From: an uncultured Alphaproteobacteria bacterium | GTDB lineage: Bacteria; Pseudomonadota; Alphaproteobacteria; HIMB59; GCA-002718135 | Reading direction: 5' to 3' | NCBI GenBank assembly: GCA_902512325.1 | Contig: CABXIT010000009.1 | Location: 1-44,156 of the forward strand | Length of the DNA: 44,156 nucleotides | In this document: positions 16,003 through 23,206 of the stretch, piece after piece | How positions within the stretch are numbered: position 1 is the stretch's first letter | How the letters are laid out: each line of letters begins with the position of its first letter | Made by a program: the position numbers and the translations under genes | The notes under the pieces: model-generated | Databases searched by the model: none | What the model was told of the DNA's origin: nothing | The model's input: the letters and a program-made list of their open reading frames with translations, nothing else

Positions 16003-17487
16003 ATGTTTATAGGTATAGATTTAGGTACATCCTCAGTCAAAATGATTCTTGTTGATAATGAACAAAATATTATAGCAACATCTAATTCACCTCTTACTGT
16101 CCAAAATCCACAAGATGGATATAGTGAACAAAATCCAAAAGAATGGATTAGTGCGACCATTGAATGTTTGGAAGATTTAAAATTAAAAAAACAAAAGGAA
16201 TTTTCAGAAACAATTTCTATAGGAATTTCTGGTCATATGCATGGGGCTACAATAATTGATAATACTGGCAGTGTTATTAGGCCATGTATTTTATGGAATG
16301 ATACCCGTTCTCATAAAGAATGTATAGAATTTGAAAATCAAAGTCATGATGTCCGTGCAATATCAGGTAATATCACTATGCCTGGTTTCACAGCACCTAA
16401 AATTAACTGGTTAAAAAAACATGAGAGAGAAAATTTTAATAAAACTTTTAAAGTTTTATTACCAAAAGATTATTTGCGCTTTTATTTAACAGGAGAGTAT
16501 TATTCTGAAATGTCAGATGCTTCCGGAACTCTTTGGTTAGATGTTAAGAAAAGAAAATGGTCTGATGAACTTTTATCATGTTCTTTTTTAGAAAAAAAAC
16601 ATATGCCAGATCTTGTTGAAGGAAATCAGGAAACAGGAATATTAAAAAAAGAACTTAAAGATAAATTTCAATTTAATCATAATGTAAAGATTGTTGGAGG
16701 TGCGGGTGATAATGCTGCTGCTGCTGTAGGTATGGGAATTACTGAGCAAAATCAGTCTTTTATATCACTTGGTACTTCTGGCGTTTTTTTTACCCCTACC
16801 CAAGATTTTTTAATCAATACAAGTGATGCTGTTCATTCTTTTTGTCATTGTTTACCGAATAAATGGCACTTAATGTCAGTAATGTTAAGTGCAAGTAATT
16901 GCCTCGATTGGATTTGTTCAGTTACTAATACTTCTATTCAAAACAGTCTTAAAAATGTTGAAAATTTTTATTCTGAGAAAAATTCTATTTCTAATGCTCC
17001 ATTTTTTTTACCTTATTTATCTGGAGAAAGAACACCTCATAATGACCCGCATATTAGGGGATCCTTTCATTCAATTAAAACAACTACTGATGCAACAAAT
17101 ATGCAATATGCAGTTATTGAGGGTATAAGTTTTGGAATTTTAGATGGTGTAAATTCTATTATAAAAGTAAATAATAATTTTGAAAAAATATTTATGGTAG
17201 GAGGTGGGTCTAAAAGTTCTTTTTGGATTGAATTGCTTGCTTCTTTATTAAATAAAAAACTTAGTGTTTGCGAACAAAGTGAATATGGAGCAGCATTAGG
17301 TGTGGCAAGATTAGCAATGCATACAGATGAAAGTATTAATAATAAAGTTAATATAATTAAAGAAATTAAAATTAGTAATGAACATAAACCAAAATCTAAT
17401 AATTTTGATACATTGATGAAAAGATATTCAATTTGGAAAGATTTATATACTTCAAATAAACAAATTAATTTTTCATTCTCTAAATAA
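16003..17487 (+). CDS. xylB: Xylulokinase-like FGGY carbohydrate kinase
   Basis: Phosphorylates a ketopentose or related sugar with ATP. Two actin-like domains: the N-terminal phosphate-1 motif GIDLGTSSVKMILVD, the substrate loop GISGHMHGATII with WNDTRS about 30 residues later, and the C-terminal GGGSKSSFW adenosine motif. Length (494 aa) matches XylB, and the M-H-G before the Asp motif is typical of xylulokinases, but other FGGY substrates are possible. An ACAGG sequence precedes the ATG. It fits the sugar-acid genes upstream thematically, though a DMT exporter gene intervenes. The 3' end overlaps the convergent yceI gene by 15 bp. Confidence 0.88.
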   Translation: MFIGIDLGTSSVKMILVDNEQNIIATSNSPLTVQNPQDGYSEQNPKEWISATIECLEDLKLKKQKEFSETISIGISGHMHGATIIDNTGSVIRPCILWNDTRSHKECIEFENQSHDVRAISGNITMPGFTAPKINWLKKHERENFNKTFKVLLPKDYLRFYLTGEYYSEMSDASGTLWLDVKKRKWSDELLSCSFLEKKHMPDLVEGNQETGILKKELKDKFQFNHNVKIVGGAGDNAAAAVGMGITEQNQSFISLGTSGVFFTPTQDFLINTSDAVHSFCHCLPNKWHLMSVMLSASNCLDWICSVTNTSIQNSLKNVENFYSEKNSISNAPFFLPYLSGERTPHNDPHIRGSFHSIKTTTDATNMQYAVIEGISFGILDGVNSIIKVNNNFEKIFMVGGGSKSSFWIELLASLLNKKLSVCEQSEYGAALGVARLAMHTDESINNKVNIIKEIKISNEHKPKSNNFDTLMKRYSIWKDLYTSNKQINFSFSK

Positions 17488-18075
17488 AAATAAATTTGTT
17501 TTTAATTTAACTTTATCTTTTAGAATTGATGTATTCTTCCACTTTCCAATACCTATTTTAAAATCAGTTCTTGAAAATGTTAACTCACTCTGAATCTGCA
17601 CTAATTCTTCAGCTAATCGTTTTACATGAATTATTAATGGAACCATTTTACTTTTTCCTTTTATAGTAAGTTCTACTTTTAACTCTAATTCTGTTTCATT
17701 TAAATATGAAAATTTCTTTGTATCTACTACTGCCTTAGGAAATTGCTTCGCATCAAAAAAAATATTACTCAAAAGTAAATCTTTATATTTGATGTAGTTC
17801 ATATCAAGATCATTTATTTCTACATAAAAAATAGCTTTATTGTTTTCTTTGTGATTTACATCTAATACAACAAAACCTTCGATAGTATTAAATATACCTT
17901 TAACATTTTTGGCAAAAAGTACTGGTAATTCAAATTCAATTGTTGAGAGAGTTTTGTCCAATACCCATCGCTCTGATGCATATGTTGAATTTGGTAAATT
18001 AAAAAACAGGAATAATATAAAAAGAAATTTACATTTCTTCGATGTATCTTCTAGCCAAGTAATCCGCTTTTTCAT
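17473..18075 (-). CDS. YceI family periplasmic protein
   Basis: Lipocalin-like YceI protein that binds long isoprenoids or amphiphilic ligands in the periplasm. The mature part starts near SERWVLDKTLSTIEFELPVLF, the usual YceI opening (W-x-D-x-x-x-S-x-I-x-F), and ends with ELTFSRTDFKIG. The signal peptide core is FLFILFLFFNLPNSTYA. The start at 18075 (MKKRITW) gives a long polar N-region before that core and overlaps the rnhA coding end by 47 bp; an ATG six codons further up is less likely. No alternative start codon lies between 18075 and the hydrophobic core. Confidence 0.85.
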   Translation of the reverse strand: MKKRITWLEDTSKKCKFLFILFLFFNLPNSTYASERWVLDKTLSTIEFELPVLFAKNVKGIFNTIEGFVVLDVNHKENNKAIFYVEINDLDMNYIKYKDLLLSNIFFDAKQFPKAVVDTKKFSYLNETELELKVELTIKGKSKMVPLIIHVKRLAEELVQIQSELTFSRTDFKIGIGKWKNTSILKDKVKLKTNLFLFRE

Positions 18076-18457
18076 TGTGTGTGTTTCCAGCATGACCTTT
18101 CACCCATTCCCAAGTTATATTATGTCTTACTATTAATTCATCAAGATCTATCCATAATTCTTTATTTTTAACTGGTTTTTTTGCAGCAGTTTTCCATCCA
18201 TTTTTTTTCCAGTTTTGTATCCATGATTGAATTCCATCTTTTACATATTTGCTATCAGTAATAAGAGTAATATCTTTTTTGCCCTCGAAATACTTTAAAG
18301 CTTCAATTGCAGCTGTCAGTTCCATTCTGTTATTTGTTGTATTGTCGTTTCCTCCATTTAAGCATATCTCATCTTTGTTGTTTTCTAAAATTACAACACC
18401 CCAACCACCGATGCCAGGATTGCCAGAACATGCACCATCAGTATAAATGGTAATCAT
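18029..18457 (-). CDS. rnhA: Ribonuclease HI
   Basis: Degrades the RNA strand of RNA-DNA hybrids. All four catalytic carboxylates are visible: Asp in YTDGACSGNPG, Glu in NRMELTAAIEAL, Asp in ITDSKYV and Asp in HNEKADYLAR. At 142 residues it has the length of E. coli RNase HI, including the basic handle region (WKKNGWKTAAKKPVKN). Its start overlaps the thrB stop by 4 bp, and its end overlaps yceI by 47 bp. ispH-thrB-rnhA is a well-known alphaproteobacterial gene order. Confidence 0.97.
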   Translation of the reverse strand: MITIYTDGACSGNPGIGGWGVVILENNKDEICLNGGNDNTTNNRMELTAAIEALKYFEGKKDITLITDSKYVKDGIQSWIQNWKKNGWKTAAKKPVKNKELWIDLDELIVRHNITWEWVKGHAGNTHNEKADYLARRYIEEM

Positions 18458-19404
18458 AGATCAATTATATTATGTTTTTGATGCCATTCTAATATATTTA
18501 AATATTCTTTAGGATCTTTAGGAATAACTAATGCATCCTCTGGTTGAAATATTTTATCGTGTAAACGTGTTACAAGTATCCGTACAGCTGCTCCTCTTAA
18601 TAGAATGTTTAAAGATTTCATTTCATCATTATTTAATGATGAATGTTTATTAAAACCCTCCATCAAGGATTGATAATTTTTAAGTTGAAATCCGTGAGTC
18701 AAGTCAAAGCACCACGCATTTATAGTTAATGCTATTTCATACGCTATAAATTCATTACAAGAAAAATAAAAATCTATTAAACCTGAAATTTTGTCTTCTA
18801 TAAAAAATATATTATCTTGAAATAAATCTGCATGAATAATTGCTTGGGGTAAATTTTTTGGCCAGTTTTTTTTTAGAAAAGATAATTCTTTTTCTAAAGT
18901 GTCTAAATCATTGTAATAAACACTGGAACTATGTTTTTTACATTTTATTAAAATATTTTCCCAGACATCAATATTTAAACTGTTTTCTCTTATAAGTTTT
19001 GATGATTTAGTTATGTTAGTAAATTTTGCAATCATTGATCCAACTTCTCTGCAATGTTGAGGTTGAATTGATTTTAATTTTTTACCATCAAGAAAAGAAA
19101 TAATGACAGCAGATTTCCCTTTTAGGATATTAATGTTAGAACCGCTATCATTTTCAATTGGAAGAGGACAATCAAATCCATGTGCATCTAAATCTTTTTG
19201 AAGTTTCATAAAAAAAGGGAGATCAGCAGGCCTAACTCTTTTTTCAAAAATAGTTAAGATATATTCTTTTTTGCTTGTTTTTATTTTATAATTTGTATTT
19301 TCTATACCTTCCACAATACCCTCAAAAGATATTAAATTTCCAATGGAATAGTCTTTTAAAAAATTTTCTACCTCTTTTTTTTCTAATTTAGTGAATACAG
19401 CCAT
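18454..19404 (-). CDS. thrB: Homoserine kinase, APH-fold type
   Basis: Phosphorylates homoserine in threonine synthesis. This is the aminoglycoside-phosphotransferase-like homoserine kinase of alphaproteobacteria and pseudomonads, not the GHMP type. Evidence: the N-terminal YSIGNLISFEGIVEGIENTN-like opening, the catalytic Brenner motif IHADLFQDNIFF and the Mg-binding IDFYFSC, plus the position directly after ispH and before rnhA. The length of 316 residues is normal. The N-terminal ATG abuts the ispH stop. Confidence 0.95.
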   Translation of the reverse strand: MAVFTKLEKKEVENFLKDYSIGNLISFEGIVEGIENTNYKIKTSKKEYILTIFEKRVRPADLPFFMKLQKDLDAHGFDCPLPIENDSGSNINILKGKSAVIISFLDGKKLKSIQPQHCREVGSMIAKFTNITKSSKLIRENSLNIDVWENILIKCKKHSSSVYYNDLDTLEKELSFLKKNWPKNLPQAIIHADLFQDNIFFIEDKISGLIDFYFSCNEFIAYEIALTINAWCFDLTHGFQLKNYQSLMEGFNKHSSLNNDEMKSLNILLRGAAVRILVTRLHDKIFQPEDALVIPKDPKEYLNILEWHQKHNIIDL

Positions 19405-20352
19405 TTAAATTGCCTCTTTTAATTTTTGTGGAATTTTAAAATGTATATTTTCTTTTTGGTACTCTGATTCAATAATATTTAAATCAAATTGCTGGCCAAT
19501 TTTTGCTAGCATTTTGTTAACAAGAATTTCTGGTGAAGATGCACTTGCTGTGATTCCGATTTTAGATGAGCTATTCAGTATAGTTGGATCAAAATTATCA
19601 ATATCATCTATTAATATTGCTTTTTGAGAACCATAATTTTTTGCTACCTCTACCAAGCGTAGTGAGTTTGAGGAATTTTTTGAACCAATTACAAAAAAAT
19701 AATTACTGAATTTAGCAATATTTTTTACAGCTTCTTGTCTGTTAGTAGTTGCGTAGCAAATATCTTTTTTCTTTGGCTCTACAACATTTACAAAATGTAA
19801 TTTAATTTCATCAATAATATCTTTTGTATCATCTATAGATAGAGTTGTTTGAGTTACGTAAGCAATTTCTTGATTTTTCGGAATAGGCACATGTTTGACC
19901 TCTTCTTTATTTTCTACAAGAAATATATTTTTTGCAGTTTGTCCCATTGTTCCTATTACTTCAGGATGATTCTGATGACCTATTAAGATGACTGGCAAAT
20001 TCTTTTTTTCAAAGTTTTCAACTTCTCTATGAATTTTGCTTACTAAAGGGCATGTAGCATCAAAATATAGTAAGTTTAAGTTTTTTGCTTCTTTAGGTAC
20101 TGATTTAGGCACACCGTGTGCAGAAAAAATCACAGGTCTATCACGTTGATCTATTTCATATAATTCCTCAACAAATATTGCCCCTTCTTCCTTAAGACTA
20201 TCAACAACATATTTATTATGAACTATTTCATGTCTCACATATACTGGTGCCCCATACTTTTTTATTGCTTCTTGAACCATCAAAATAGCTCTTTCGACAC
20301 CAGCACAAAACCCTCTAGGGCCTGCTAAATAAACATCTAATTTTTTATTCAT
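19405..20352 (-). CDS. ispH: 4-hydroxy-3-methylbut-2-enyl diphosphate reductase
   Basis: Last enzyme of the MEP isoprenoid pathway, a 4Fe-4S protein making IPP and DMAPP. The three cluster cysteines are in GFCAGVERAI (Cys16 or nearby), DATCPLVSK and DICYATTNRQEAV, and the conserved HGVPKSV and GHQNHPEVIGTMGQ blocks are present. The 315-residue length is normal. It begins a tight ispH-thrB-rnhA-yceI run. ispE, another gene of the same pathway, is at 35900-36730. Confidence 0.98.
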   Translation of the reverse strand: MNKKLDVYLAGPRGFCAGVERAILMVQEAIKKYGAPVYVRHEIVHNKYVVDSLKEEGAIFVEELYEIDQRDRPVIFSAHGVPKSVPKEAKNLNLLYFDATCPLVSKIHREVENFEKKNLPVILIGHQNHPEVIGTMGQTAKNIFLVENKEEVKHVPIPKNQEIAYVTQTTLSIDDTKDIIDEIKLHFVNVVEPKKKDICYATTNRQEAVKNIAKFSNYFFVIGSKNSSNSLRLVEVAKNYGSQKAILIDDIDNFDPTILNSSSKIGITASASSPEILVNKMLAKIGQQFDLNIIESEYQKENIHFKIPQKLKEAI

Positions 20353-20386
20353 TTACTTTTAATTTGAACTTACTTTATAAACATAC

Positions 20387-20395
20387 TGATATAAT
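20387..20395 (+). promoter_or_regulatory. Extended -10 promoter for the lipoprotein gene
   Basis: TGATATAAT is a perfect extended -10 element (TGn followed by TATAAT), 16 bp before the ATG at 20412. A TTGAAC sequence lies 20 bp further up, a long spacer that an extended -10 could tolerate. It sits in the short divergent gap after ispH and argues that translation of the next gene starts at 20412 and not at the earlier in-frame ATG at 20364. Confidence 0.5.
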
Positions 20396-20411
20396 AACAA
20401 ATACTATATTC

Positions 20412-20927
20412 ATGCAAAAATTAATGATTTTTTTCCTATATTTTTCGCTTTTTGGTTGTAATAATATTATTAAAAATAAAGAAACATCTGATAATCTAAA
20501 CTGTCCAAGAATATTTTTTTCATCTAAGGATAGGATATTTATTGAAACTATTGGTAATACTAATTCCTTTGATGATGTGTCGTTAAAAGCTGAGCTTAAT
20601 AATTTTAATATTGTTGAGAAATGCTATCAAAAAGATAACATTGCTATTATTCCTCTTGATATCTTAATTATAACTAAACCTATGGATAAATTAGAAAATG
20701 CAGATATATCTATGCCTTTATATGTCATGTTGTTAGATAAAAAAAATCAAGTTTTAGAAAGTCAATATTTTATGGTTTCAGGTATAATCAAAAAAAACTT
20801 TGAATATAATGCTTTTATTGAAACAGATATAACAGATAGGCTTAAAATTATAACTGAGAATTTAGAAACAGCCCAGATAGTTATAGGATTTATGATTAAT
20901 GATAAAAAAAGATTATTATTAAACTAG
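20412..20927 (+). CDS. Putative lipoprotein, function unknown
   Basis: A 171-residue protein with a lipoprotein signal: MQKLMIFFLYFSLFGCNN, with lipobox LFGC and Cys at about residue 15. Polar residues following the Cys suggest outer-membrane sorting (no Asp at +2). The rest is a mixed soluble domain without cysteine-rich or catalytic motifs I can name. Its 3' end overlaps the convergent atpF stop by 4 bp. The frame is open back to an ATG at 20364, but the promoter-like element lies between the two starts. Alphaproteobacteria often have small unassigned lipoproteins of this kind. Confidence 0.75.
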   Translation: MQKLMIFFLYFSLFGCNNIIKNKETSDNLNCPRIFFSSKDRIFIETIGNTNSFDDVSLKAELNNFNIVEKCYQKDNIAIIPLDILIITKPMDKLENADISMPLYVMLLDKKNQVLESQYFMVSGIIKKNFEYNAFIETDITDRLKIITENLETAQIVIGFMINDKKRLLLN

Positions 20928-21409
20928 CTTTTTAGAGTCGATCCAAGCTCTTGAATTGATTTATTAATTAAGTTTTGTTGTTCTTCAGTGTTAAGTTTTT
21001 CTTTAAGAATTAAAATTGTAGCAGCAATAGCTGTTGATGTGATATGCAATTGAATAAAATTATTTGCATCCCTTGTAAGTTGGTCTATTTTAGCTTCAGC
21101 TAGAGCCTGTCTTTTGATTATTTGATCTTTTAATTTATTTTCAGCTAATTGTTCTAATTGCTTAACTTTACTTTCTGCCTCTTTATGAATTTCTTGTATT
21201 TCTGTTTGTACATGATTTTGACGTTGTTTTATTTCACTAAGAGTGACTTGTGTTTCGTTTTTTAAATTTTCAGCCTCTTCTATTTTATTTTTAATATCCT
21301 TTATCTGTGCATCTAAATTAGTTGTTAGGATTTTACGGATTGGATTAAAAACGGCTGCTATAAAAGCAAAAAATGCCACAGCTACCCAAAATTGTGGATC
21401 TGAGAACAT
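20924..21409 (-). CDS. atpF: F0 ATP synthase subunit b
   Basis: Peripheral stalk subunit of 161 residues: one N-terminal membrane helix (FWVAVAFFAFIAAVF) followed by a long charged coiled coil rich in Lys, Glu and Gln. It is the second b-type subunit in the operon; its ATG is 1 bp from the stop of the b' gene. The F1 genes are not in this window, consistent with the separate F0 and F1 operons usual in alphaproteobacteria. The last gene of the F0 run, convergent with a lipoprotein gene. Confidence 0.95.
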   Translation of the reverse strand: MFSDPQFWVAVAFFAFIAAVFNPIRKILTTNLDAQIKDIKNKIEEAENLKNETQVTLSEIKQRQNHVQTEIQEIHKEAESKVKQLEQLAENKLKDQIIKRQALAEAKIDQLTRDANNFIQLHITSTAIAATILILKEKLNTEEQQNLINKSIQELGSTLKS

Positions 21410-21410
21410 A

Positions 21411-21902
21411 TTAATTTAAAGACCTTTCTGAATTTTTTATAGCATTCTTTATCTCATCTTCAGTTACTTCAAATGAGGTAACCTTTGATAAAGTTAATTT
21501 TGTAATTTCATTTATTTGTCCTTGAATTTGATTGACTGATTCATTTTTACTTTTTTCGATTTTTTTAGATGAATCATTAATCTTTTCATCAAGCTCTTTT
21601 TCAAGTTTACTTATCTCAATTTGAGACTTTTCTTGTAATGTAGCTGATGATGATTTAATCAATTCCGAAGCATCAGAACGTGCTTTTTTTAGTTGTTGTT
21701 CAATTTTATCTTGAATATTTTCAGCTTCACTTTGTAGCTCTTTGGCAGCAGTCAGATCTTCATTAATCTTTCTCTCTCTTTTTTCTAATACATTGCTTAT
21801 TCTAGGTAATGAAATACGCCATAGAAAAACAAGAAGAAAAGAGAAAGTGACTACTAGCCAAAAAAGCTGAGAAACAAAAAATTCAGGATTTAATTGAGGC
21901 AT
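21411..21902 (-). CDS. atpF2: F0 ATP synthase subunit b'
   Basis: Second, diverged peripheral-stalk subunit (163 residues), as in phototrophs and alphaproteobacteria where b and b' form a heterodimer. The opening PQLNPEFFVSQLFWLVVTFSFLLVFLW is the characteristic b' N-terminus and membrane helix, followed by a coiled coil (KREINEDLTAAKELQSEAE-like). It is placed between subunit c and subunit b, the standard order. Also annotated as AtpG or AtpX in other genomes. Confidence 0.94.
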   Translation of the reverse strand: MPQLNPEFFVSQLFWLVVTFSFLLVFLWRISLPRISNVLEKRERKINEDLTAAKELQSEAENIQDKIEQQLKKARSDASELIKSSSATLQEKSQIEISKLEKELDEKINDSSKKIEKSKNESVNQIQGQINEITKLTLSKVTSFEVTEDEIKNAIKNSERSLN

Positions 21903-21915
21903 GTTTATTACTTAA

Positions 21916-22140
21916 CTAACCAAATAGAATAACTAGAGCAATAACAAGTGCAAATAGTGCAATTGCTTCAACAAGTGCAAAACCTAACATAGTCATTGTG
22001 AATACTTCACCACGTGCTGCTGGGTTTCTTCCAACTGCTTCAATAAAAGAAGAGAAAATGTTTCCAATTCCTATTCCAGAACCAATAACCCCAATAACGG
22101 CAAGACCGGCTCCGATAACTTTAGCTGCTTCAATTTCCAT
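21916..22140 (-). CDS. atpE: F0 ATP synthase subunit c
   Basis: Proteolipid that forms the rotor ring. The hairpin is complete: helix 1 with GIGIGNIF glycines, polar loop GRNPAARGE, and helix 2 with the proton-carrying Glu in GFALVEAIALFALV. At 74 residues it is a typical alphaproteobacterial c subunit. No Na+-binding ligand set (no Gln/Ser pattern around the Glu) is obvious, so proton use is likely. Confidence 0.97.
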   Translation of the reverse strand: MEIEAAKVIGAGLAVIGVIGSGIGIGNIFSSFIEAVGRNPAARGEVFTMTMLGFALVEAIALFALVIALVILFG

Positions 22141-22155
22141 AAATCCTCCTAGATT

Positions 22156-22899
22156 TTAGTGTAAGTGATATGCATCGTTTATATATAAACACGTTAAAAT
22201 GGCAAATACATACGCCTGCAAAAATGCGATTAATATTTCTAAACCAGTTAATGCAACAATAAACACCAGAGGAAGTGCCCCTGTGAAAAATGGCATTGCT
22301 ACAACAAAACCAGCAAAGACTTTAAGTAATGTATGACCTGCTAACATATTAGCGAAAAGTCTTACAGACAAACTGATGGGACGAGATAAATAAGAAATTA
22401 TCTCAATCGGAATTAGTAAAGGGTGCATATAAAATGGCACACCTGGTATATAGAAAAATGTAAAGAATTTTATTCCGTGATTTACAAATCCTAAAATTGT
22501 TACTCCAATAAATACAACTGATGCCAAGGCAAAGGTTACAATTATATGACTAGTAAAAGTAAATTGATAAGGAACCATTCCAACCATATTTCCAATTAAA
22601 ACAAACATGAAAAGAGAAAATACAAATGGGAAGTATTTTTTACCATTATCACCAACTGTATCGGTTAATAACTGTGCTACAAAATTATACATCAGCTCAG
22701 ATATTAGTTGCATTCTTGTCGGCACTAGTGAGCGAGCATTAACAGTTAATGTTAAAAAAAGTGTTATTACAGCAACAGTAATAATCATTGATAGGGATGA
22801 GTTTGTAAAAGAAATGTCGTATCCACCTATTTCAGTTCTAGTAAATGGAATAATCTCAAATTGTTCTAGAGGACTATGTTTTTCGCCTTTTGCTGCCAT
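22156..22899 (-). CDS. atpB: F0 ATP synthase subunit a
   Basis: Stator subunit carrying the proton half-channels, 247 residues with about six membrane segments. The essential Arg is in SLSVRLFANMLAGH, and the C-terminal LEILIAFLQAYVFAILTCLYINDA is characteristic. The N-terminus (SPLEQFEIIPF) matches alphaproteobacterial a subunits. It lies 15 bp before atpE and 25 bp after atpI in the transcribed direction. Confidence 0.97.
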   Translation of the reverse strand: MAAKGEKHSPLEQFEIIPFTRTEIGGYDISFTNSSLSMIITVAVITLFLTLTVNARSLVPTRMQLISELMYNFVAQLLTDTVGDNGKKYFPFVFSLFMFVLIGNMVGMVPYQFTFTSHIIVTFALASVVFIGVTILGFVNHGIKFFTFFYIPGVPFYMHPLLIPIEIISYLSRPISLSVRLFANMLAGHTLLKVFAGFVVAMPFFTGALPLVFIVALTGLEILIAFLQAYVFAILTCLYINDAYHLH

Positions 22900-22924
22900 A
22901 CTTTAAAAAATGAATACTATTATT

Positions 22925-23206
22925 TTATTGTTTTTCAATGCGACGCATTACACGATAAACATTCAAAAATCCAGCTAATGCACCAAAAATAAAGAAAATA
23001 ATTAAGCCAAATGGTTTAGTCCCTAAATATTTATCCACAATAAGGCCAATTCCTACCCCTATAACTAAAGCGGCTATAATCTCTGTACTGATTTTAAAAC
23101 CAAATCCAGCACCACTTTCTTTTTTTGTTTTTTGTTGAGGTGTATTGGTTACTTTGGCAGCTTGGATTCGCTTTTTTAATTCTTGGAGTTTTTCTTCATC
23201 AACCAT
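22925..23206 (-). CDS. atpI: ATP synthase protein I (AtpI)
   Basis: Small membrane protein (93 residues) with two hydrophobic helices near the C-terminus, which helps assemble the c-ring or supply Mg2+. Recognised by GAGFGFKISTEIIAALVIGVG, VDKYLGTKPFGLII and the position at the head of the F0 genes. The start ATG shares a base with the smc stop codon (TAATGG), so it is translationally coupled to a chromosome-segregation gene. Confidence 0.9.
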   Translation of the reverse strand: MVDEEKLQELKKRIQAAKVTNTPQQKTKKESGAGFGFKISTEIIAALVIGVGIGLIVDKYLGTKPFGLIIFFIFGALAGFLNVYRVMRRIEKQ

